Source of the DNA: Winogradskya consettensis | Lineage (GTDB): Bacteria; Actinomycetota; Actinomycetes; Mycobacteriales; Micromonosporaceae | Assembly (NCBI RefSeq): GCF_018332715.1 | Contig: NZ_BOQP01000004.1 | Coordinates: 274,721 to 338,720, forward strand | Direction of reading: 5' to 3' | Length of the DNA: 64,000 bases | Shown here: piece by piece, positions 58,928-64,000 of the stretch | Layout of the letters: every line of letters starts with the position of its first letter | Position numbering within the stretch: position 1 is the stretch's first letter | The notes under the pieces: generated by a model | What the model was told of the DNA's origin: nothing | Database searches by the model: none | What the model saw: the letters and a program-made list of their open reading frames with translations, nothing else | Program-made: the position numbers and the translations under genes

Positions 58928-61900
58928 TCAGGCCGGTTCGATCCAGAGGTTGCGGTAGCGGACGTTCGCCCCCGGGTCGCCGTGGTCCTGCAGGCGGATC
59001 GGCAGGAAGGACGGGCCTTCCGCGGCGCCGTTGCCGGTGGGGCCGTCGATGGCGATGTTGTCGTGAACGGTGGTGCCGTTCCAGGCCACGGTGACGCGGG
59101 CGTTGTCGATCTTCGTGGTGCCGTCGTAGCGGGCTGCCCGGAACGTGACGTCGTAGGTCTGCCACGTTTCCGGGGCTGTTCCCGCGTTGGCCGAGGGCGC
59201 CCGTTTCAGGTAGATGGCGGCGCAGTCGTTGTCTACCAGGGCCGGTTTACCGTACGTGTCGAGGATCTGAAGTTCGTAACGGTCCTGCAGGTAGATGCCG
59301 CTGTTCGCGCGGGCCTGACCGGTCACGTCACCGGGCAGGTTCGGCAGCCAGAACTCGGCGTGCAACCGGAAATCGCCGTACGTCTGCTTGGTGCGCAGGT
59401 CACCACCGAACGCCTCCGCCGAGCCGCCGGAGACCGGCCACGTGGCCGGCGTACCGTCAGCGTTCTGGAAGGCCTGCAGGTTGCCGCCGTCGAACAGCGT
59501 CACCCGGCCGGGGCCGTTGTGGGTCCACCGTTGCTGGGCCACACCCGCCGGTTCCCAGATCTGCAGCTGGGTGCCGTCCGCGCTCGAACCGCCCGCCGCG
59601 TCGAGGACCTTGCCCGACTGCGGATTCAGCAACGACCCGTCAGCCTGGGCCCGCCACACCTGCGCGCCGCCGTTGTTGCACGTGTAGAGCTGCACCTTGG
59701 TGCCGTTGACCGTGCCGGCGTTGTCCACGTCCAGGCACTTGCCGAGCGCGCGCAGGGTGTCGCCGTCGCGGGTCCAGCTCTGCGCGGACGAGTTGTTGCA
59801 CCCGTACAGCTGAATCTTGGTCTTGTCGGCATTGCTCGCGTTGTCCACATCGACACACTTGCCGCCGATGCCGGTGAGCGTTCCTGTCCGCGGCGCGGCC
59901 GCCGTGGTGTCGCCGACGGTCAGGCTGTCCAGGTTGACGTGCCCGACGTCGCCGTCATCCACCTTGTAGGCGATCGTGTTACCCCCGGCCCGCAATGTCA
60001 CCGTGTCGAGCTGGGTCGCCCAGGTGTCCCACGTACCCGTGTCGGTAAGACTGACCTGCCTGACCTTGCTGCCGTTGACGTAGAGGCTGACCGTCTTGGC
60101 ACCCGCCGACGGGTTGGGGCCGTTACTGAAACGCAGCGACACCGGGTACGCCCCGGCGGCCGGCACATCGACGCTGAACGTGGTCGCGGCCCCCACGGAG
60201 CCATACCCCGCGACGAAGCCCGACCCGGTGTAACCGGTGTGGTCGGAAGCCACCCCGGCACTCCCGCTGAGCCCGGCGTTCTCCGCCTCGGCCCGGCCCG
60301 TCGGCAACGTCGAACCATCGGCCAGGCTGTTGAGCGTGTACCAGGCCTCGGTGCTCCACAACGACGCACCGGATGTCGACGTGAACGGACGCGGTGAGCG
60401 AACGTGCACCACACGGCCCGGCTTCAGCCCCGTCAGCTTCAGCGTCACCTTCAACCGGTCCGCCGACAGCGACGCCGACGCCACCGGCAGCGACTCCTCA
60501 TCCACCTTCGGCCCGCCGTACGCCGGGGTCGGCACGTAACGCCACTGCTCGGCCCGGTACCGCGCGGCGAGCTGCGCGGCGGTGTCCGCCGACACCGGCT
60601 GCGTGTACTCGAACTCGAAACCGCCGGCGATCGTACGCATGGCCTTGATGTCGAAAACGCTCGTGCCGTTGGGGGTCAGCTTCTGCAGCCCGTACGTCAG
60701 CTTGCCTTCCTGACCCCAGTTTCCACCCGCACCGAGCCCGCCGTAGTAGAGCGCACCGTCCGGCCCCTGCGTCAGCCGCAGCACCCCCGACTCGAGCCCC
60801 TGGGTCAGCCGGAAAACCGCACCCTGATACTGACCACCGACCTTCTCGAGGTACGCCCGCTGGATCCCGCCGTAGGTGACATCACCGAAGAGCAGCTGCC
60901 CCGCGTACGGACCCGAGTCCAGCATCAGCGGAGTGCTCGGCGAGTTCGCGATCTCGTTCTGCGGCAGCCAGAGCACGGGCTGCGTCACGGGCTGGTCGTC
61001 GTACGGTCCGTCCGGATTGGTGTAGTGCCCGAAGAACCGGTCCTGCTTGATCTGCACGAGCTTCGACGCGGGGAGCCACCCGCCCTGGTTGTCGAGCACG
61101 AGCAGGTCACCCTCCGGCCCGAACCCGAGACCATCCGGCGTGCGCAGCCCGCCCGCGACGTACTGCACCGCACCCGTCGAGCGGTTGATCTTCAAGCTGG
61201 TGCCGCGGTTCGGTGAACCCTGCGGCTGCGTGGTCGCGCCACCGAGATCGATGGACACGGACAGGTTCAGGTAGAAGTAGCCGTCCTTGTAGAGCAGCCC
61301 GAACGCGAACTCGTGGAAATTGCCGTCGAACGGCCACGTCGCGACCCGGCGATACTGGTCGATCACGCCGTCGCCGGTGGTGTCGGTGAGCTCCGTCAGC
61401 TCATGCTTCTGCGAGACATAGATCGTGCCGTCAACAATCTTCAACCCCATCGGTTCCCGAAGACCAGAGGCAATCTTCCGGTACGTCACCTGGCTCGGCG
61501 AGGTCGCACCGGTGACCCCGCTGAGGATGTACACCTCCCCCGCCACGGTGTCGCTCCCGCCCCAGGTCGCGATGGCCAGGCGCCCGTCCGGGAACCAGTC
61601 CATCGCGCTCACCTGCGGCTGGAACCCGGCCGGCCGCAGATCCGTCAGCGTGTAGCCCGGGTGCACGGCATCCAACGGCAGCCCATCCCCCGGACTGTCC
61701 GCCGAGCCCTCGCACTCCTTGCGCCCCGGCGCGGTCACCCGCACCACGCCCGCATCGGTGCTCAGCACGCTGTTCGGCACCGTCACGAACGAGCTCGCCC
61801 CCGGCGGCTGCCACGCCAGAGTCAACTGCTGGCCGCCGTCACGCTCGAAGTAGTCCACACGCAGGCTGTGATACCCGGTCGTGAGCGTGACACTGCCGTC

Positions 61901-62293
61901 CTTCGAGGTCGCCCCGTGCGCGCCGTCATGATTGATCACGGTCGCACCATCGATCAGCAGCCGGGACCCGTCATCGCTGGTGAGCCGGAACGCGTACGCC
62001 CCCGCCGTCCCGATGTTGATGTTCGCGAGCACCTCAGCCTGGAAGTGGTCCGCCAGCCCGAAGTCCGCCTCGGTCGTCCAGTTGATCGCCGGCATCAGCT
62101 TGTCGACGTTCGGCGTCTGCGCAGGCTTGAGCGTGCAGATCGCATCCCGCGCCGTCTGCAGATCGTAGGTCCGCAGGGTCACGCCGGGCTCTTGCGGAGG
62201 GGGCGCGGCCGCCGCCCCGGCCGGTGCCGCAGCCAGCAGAAGGGCGCCCACCAACAGGGCGGCGCATGGTCGGGTGAACAGCGATCTCTTCAT
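58928..62293 (-). CDS. Giant secreted multidomain glycan-active protein (PA14, sorbosone-dehydrogenase-like propeller, CBM, ricin lectin, DUF1080-type)
   Basis: About 1121 residues with signal peptide (MKRSLFTRPCAALLVG to AAAAP). In order: PA14-like domain (about 45-185, FRLTSDDGSRLLIDG), a beta-propeller of the PQQ/sorbosone-dehydrogenase type (about 205-560, GLREPMGLKIVDGTIYVSQ, LRTPDGLGFGPEGDLLVLDN), a beta domain, a CBM6/35-like module (about 670-800), a ricin-type trefoil (805-930, QSW/QVW/QRW repeats), and a C-terminal concanavalin-like 3-keto-glycoside hydrolase/DUF1080 domain. Expected to bind and oxidise or cleave extracellular glycans. Start uncertain (ATG at 62323 possible). Confidence 0.85.
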   Translation of the reverse strand: MKRSLFTRPCAALLVGALLLAAAPAGAAAAPPPQEPGVTLRTYDLQTARDAICTLKPAQTPNVDKLMPAINWTTEADFGLADHFQAEVLANINIGTAGAYAFRLTSDDGSRLLIDGATVINHDGAHGATSKDGSVTLTTGYHSLRVDYFERDGGQQLTLAWQPPGASSFVTVPNSVLSTDAGVVRVTAPGRKECEGSADSPGDGLPLDAVHPGYTLTDLRPAGFQPQVSAMDWFPDGRLAIATWGGSDTVAGEVYILSGVTGATSPSQVTYRKIASGLREPMGLKIVDGTIYVSQKHELTELTDTTGDGVIDQYRRVATWPFDGNFHEFAFGLLYKDGYFYLNLSVSIDLGGATTQPQGSPNRGTSLKINRSTGAVQYVAGGLRTPDGLGFGPEGDLLVLDNQGGWLPASKLVQIKQDRFFGHYTNPDGPYDDQPVTQPVLWLPQNEIANSPSTPLMLDSGPYAGQLLFGDVTYGGIQRAYLEKVGGQYQGAVFRLTQGLESGVLRLTQGPDGALYYGGLGAGGNWGQEGKLTYGLQKLTPNGTSVFDIKAMRTIAGGFEFEYTQPVSADTAAQLAARYRAEQWRYVPTPAYGGPKVDEESLPVASASLSADRLKVTLKLTGLKPGRVVHVRSPRPFTSTSGASLWSTEAWYTLNSLADGSTLPTGRAEAENAGLSGSAGVASDHTGYTGSGFVAGYGSVGAATTFSVDVPAAGAYPVSLRFSNGPNPSAGAKTVSLYVNGSKVRQVSLTDTGTWDTWATQLDTVTLRAGGNTIAYKVDDGDVGHVNLDSLTVGDTTAAAPRTGTLTGIGGKCVDVDNASNADKTKIQLYGCNNSSAQSWTRDGDTLRALGKCLDVDNAGTVNGTKVQLYTCNNGGAQVWRAQADGSLLNPQSGKVLDAAGGSSADGTQLQIWEPAGVAQQRWTHNGPGRVTLFDGGNLQAFQNADGTPATWPVSGGSAEAFGGDLRTKQTYGDFRLHAEFWLPNLPGDVTGQARANSGIYLQDRYELQILDTYGKPALVDNDCAAIYLKRAPSANAGTAPETWQTYDVTFRAARYDGTTKIDNARVTVAWNGTTVHDNIAIDGPTGNGAAEGPSFLPIRLQDHGDPGANVRYRNLWIEPA

Positions 62294-62611
62294 CGAGCGC
62301 CCCGCAGACAGGTCGACAACCATCGATGCCTGATCACGCTAGGCGCCTTCTGTCACGAAGTCCACAACTTTCGCCGCAGCCAGCAAAAGTCCCCCGCAGC
62401 CCGCCACACCCTCTACATCATCCTAGGAACCTGGTCTGTTCAGGTCACAGAAGTATAGTTCTGAGAAGTACGCTTCTGTGACCTGTGCCACCAAGACTCG
62501 ACGTGCGCCCACCTGCTGATCTCGGCCGTCCGCAGTAGTCGCAGCTGCTCAACCGCTGGCTATGTCCATGCGGATATGCACAGGTCACAGCCCGCTGATG
62601 GCCTCGGACCG
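62294..62611. other. Intergenic stretch carrying a long inverted repeat
   Basis: About 318 bases between a divergent start and a neighbouring stop. Apart from the 13-bp inverted repeat described separately and an extra CAGGTCACAG copy at 62581-62590, I see no gene, tRNA-like or phage attachment feature. Confidence 0.5.
62441..62485. repeat. Perfect 13-bp inverted repeat with AT-rich spacer
   Basis: CAGGTCACAGAAG (62441-62453) and CTTCTGTGACCTG (62473-62485) flank a 19-base spacer that itself contains GAAGTA-type direct repeats. Half-sites recur: CAGGTCACAG at 62581-62590 and CTTCTGTGAC at 63047-63056. May be a regulator target, a stem-loop or an element end. Confidence 0.7.
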
Positions 62612-63088
62612 TCAGGACCAGGGGCTACCGAAGCGGATCGTATTACCGTCTGGATCCTCAACAGTGAAGCTGCGGATCCCGGCACCCGGCCGGCCGTCCT
62701 CCTCGAGGTCACCGAGCAACCGAACACCCCGGGCAGCCAACACCGCTCGCGTCACCGTGGCGTCGCTGACATGGACGAGGCATCCCCCCGGATCAAGCAC
62801 GGTCCCGGTCGCAGAGACATGAAGCTCAGCGTCACCGGCGGTGAAGACGGCATAGCCTGACAACCGGTCCGAGGCGAATCCCAGGAACTCGTAGAACGCG
62901 ATGGTCCGGTCCAGGTCAGCACAGCGCAGGATCGGCACAGCCGACAACGGCGCAACTGCGCCACCAGGCACCACACCGCCCCGGCGCGGTGTGGCAAGCC
63001 GGGCATACCCCTGCTCCAGAGCGGCCCGCCGCGCGTCGCGCTTTCGCTTCTGTGACGCGAGTTGCTCAGGGGTCGGCCCGGTCACCAC
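62612..63088 (-). CDS. VOC-family protein (bleomycin-resistance-like)
   Basis: 158 residues. A basic helical N-terminal extension (TPEQLASQKRKRDARRAALEQG) precedes one VOC module: PILRCADLDRTIAFYEFLGF, LHVSATG, LVHVSDATV and FTVEDPDGNTIRFGSPW. Single-module VOC proteins dimerise to bind drugs or metals. GTG at 63088 has AAGGG seven bases upstream; a longer start would include a 3 x 9-bp repeat coding for THG. Substrate unknown. Confidence 0.7.
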   Translation of the reverse strand: MVTGPTPEQLASQKRKRDARRAALEQGYARLATPRRGGVVPGGAVAPLSAVPILRCADLDRTIAFYEFLGFASDRLSGYAVFTAGDAELHVSATGTVLDPGGCLVHVSDATVTRAVLAARGVRLLGDLEEDGRPGAGIRSFTVEDPDGNTIRFGSPWS

Positions 63089-63140
63089 GCACCGGCCCTT
63101 CGCCCGACCGAGTCGGCTGCCCGGAACCACGTCCAGCGCT

Positions 63141-63167
63141 CCATGAGTTCCATGAGTTCCATGAGTT
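63141..63167. repeat. Three-copy 9-bp repeat CCATGAGTT
   Basis: Three exact units; on the minus strand they would code for THG repeats in a possible N-terminal extension of the VOC gene, but the better start lies downstream. Confidence 0.85.
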
Positions 63168-63300
63168 CCAGCGAACCACCGTCTCACCTTCTGCGGTCGG
63201 GTTCACCTCGCGTCCTCAGTCTTCGATCCTGTTTGCAGCAGTCGGCGAGGGCGGGATCTGGCCACGGCGCACGAAGTTGCGGCGAAGCCAGCTACAGCGC

Positions 63301-63413
63301 AACCTTCTGCGGCATCAGATGTCAAGCGTGGGCCAATCACGTCTGGCCATAAAACACATGTTCTTCTGCCAGACGTGATTGATCGGATTTGACGAGCAAC
63401 ACCGCAGAAAGTT
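63301..63413. mobile_element. MITE-like imperfect inverted-repeat element
   Basis: Arms of about 46-47 bases surround a 20-base AT-rich spacer. The inner 14 bases are identical (63334-63347 against 63368-63381), TTGAC recurs in the middle of each arm, and the outer ends match 11 of 12 (AACCTTCTGCGG at 63301, AACTTTCTGCGG reading in from 63413). ACCTTCTGCGG recurs alone at 63186-63196. No coding capacity and no clear target duplication, so it may be a MITE, a decayed IS end pair or a structured RNA. Confidence 0.45.
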
Positions 63414-63699
63414 CTCCCATCCCGGTGTCCAGCGCAACATTCAGCCACGCGGCATGGACTGAGACCACTCGGTCGCAGCCAGTGGGTGGTGTTGGCAGCC
63501 CGGCATCACCCGGCCGACAAGTCCGCCGCACACGGCACGGCGATTCGCGTCCAGATCAGCGGCATCGGCTGGGAAAGGTAGCTCCACCCGGACCGAACCG
63601 ACAAAGCAACTACTGACGCAGGACGCTAGGTGAAGGTGGCTCTCGAACCCCTCGGTACAGGATCCGAACGTCGTCGGGCGACTGATGCCGGATGCGGAG

Positions 63700-63766
63700 C
63701 GAGCCCGCCGTCATGGTCAGCGCCAAGCCACGTGAGCGGCATGGCACCACCGGGACGGCGGGCTCG
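63700..63766. terminator. Inverted repeat downstream of clpC, possible terminator
   Basis: CGAGCCCGCCGTC (63700-63712) pairs perfectly with 63754-63766 over 13 bases; the 41-base loop is long and contains a further partial TGGT/ACCA pairing. It starts about 20 bases beyond the clpC stop, the expected place for its terminator. Confidence 0.5.
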
Positions 63767-63786
63767 TTGTCGTAACAGGGGCGGGC

Positions 63787-64000
63787 CTACTCCTCGGCGG
63801 TGGCCGCCGTGTCGAGGTCTGCCGGGACGGCGTCGGGGACGGTGGCGCCGCGGTCGGCGCCGGTGAAGGTGAGCTTGGACTTTTCGATGTTGTCCGGGTC
63901 GCCCTCACAGTCCACGACCACGATCTGGCCGGGACGCAGCTCGTTGAACAGGATCTGCTCCGACAGGGTGTCCTCCAGATCCCGCTGGATCGTGCGCCGC
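63787..64000 (-). CDS. clpC: ATP-dependent Clp protease ATPase subunit ClpC, C-terminal end only
   Basis: The last 70 codons of a gene entering from the right edge: RRTIQRDLEDTLSEQIL, then GQIVVVDCEG and a tail ending TAATAEE. The segment matches the D2 small domain and C-terminus of actinobacterial ClpC, the Hsp100 unfoldase that feeds ClpP. The rest, including Walker motifs, lies outside the window. Ends with TAG. Confidence 0.88.
   Translation of the reverse strand, partial: RRTIQRDLEDTLSEQILFNELRPGQIVVVDCEGDPDNIEKSKLTFTGADRGATVPDAVPADLDTAATAEE

Larger units (their letters stand above)
63089..63786. other. Gene-poor region rich in inverted repeats
   Basis: Nearly 700 bases with lower coding character than the rest of the window. 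It contains a 3 x 9-bp repeat (63141-63167), a 113-bp MITE-like inverted-repeat element and a 13-bp inverted repeat before the clpC stop. Short open frames here show no family signal or ribosome sites. Looks like decayed or mobile-element DNA. Confidence 0.5.

Noticed and set aside
61313..62458. Plus-strand frame opposite the start of the large glycan protein
   Set aside because: Arg-rich antisense translation; overlaps the signal-peptide region of a clear gene.
63600..63670. tRNA-like T-loop (GGTTCGAGAGCC on the minus strand)
   Set aside because: The flanking bases do not pair into a T-stem and no acceptor or anticodon arm can be formed.

Overview
The window is very GC-rich, with strong G/C preference at third codon positions, GTG starts, overlapping ATGA/GTGA gene junctions and several leaderless promoters. 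Together with a WXG100/FtsK type VII secretion-like locus, SARP and STAND regulators, many secreted glycosidases and a ClpC C-terminus, this points to a filamentous actinobacterium of the Micromonosporaceae, most likely Actinoplanes-like. No rRNA, tRNA, CRISPR array, intact transposase or phage gene was found.

Layout. (1) 1-633: end of a DJ-1/PfpI gene with a TetR-type operator. (2) 714-11627, minus strand: a tightly coupled type VII-like operon (WXG100, FHA-FtsK ATPase, second WXG100-like protein, TM-containing WXG-like protein, two unknown proteins, transglycosylase/ricin protein, mycosin-like protein, LuxR regulator). No EccB/D/E is present, and the mycosin and transglycosylase modules have lost their catalytic residues. 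(3) 11900-16946: an associated unknown protein and three regulators (LuxR, SARP, STAND ATPase). (4) 17167-25668: secreted rhamnosidase, esterase, zinc-ribbon protein, VOC protein, EAL-DICT protein, P450. (5) 25822-34445: FAD monooxygenase, then a divergent glycosyltransferase locus with a WcbI-like gene. (6) 34456-42995: GntR regulator and leuA, trypsin-like protease, aldo/keto reductase-TetR operon, GH92 mannosidase. (7) 43278-58436: an eight-gene operon carrying hemA, hemB and hemL paralogues but no hemC/hemD, together with an ADP-forming acyl-CoA synthetase, FAD monooxygenase, two Asp/Glu-racemase-fold proteins and an OsmC-like protein. It is flanked by a YCII-LuxR fusion, a LysR regulator, two exporters, a luciferase-like monooxygenase and a CaiB-type CoA transferase. 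(8) 58426-64000: a frameshifted small membrane-protein gene, a giant secreted multidomain glycan protein, a VOC protein, inverted-repeat-rich DNA and the 3' end of clpC.

Two parts stand out. The first is the minimal, apparently pseudo-enzymatic type VII-like locus. The second is the dedicated C5-pathway/porphobilinogen operon, which looks like a specialised-metabolite pathway starting from 5-aminolevulinate or porphobilinogen rather than housekeeping haem synthesis. Both functional readings are inferences from gene content and motif inspection. Several other genes carry recognisable operators (LacI-type, GntR/FadR-type, TetR-type) placed at or beside their promoters.
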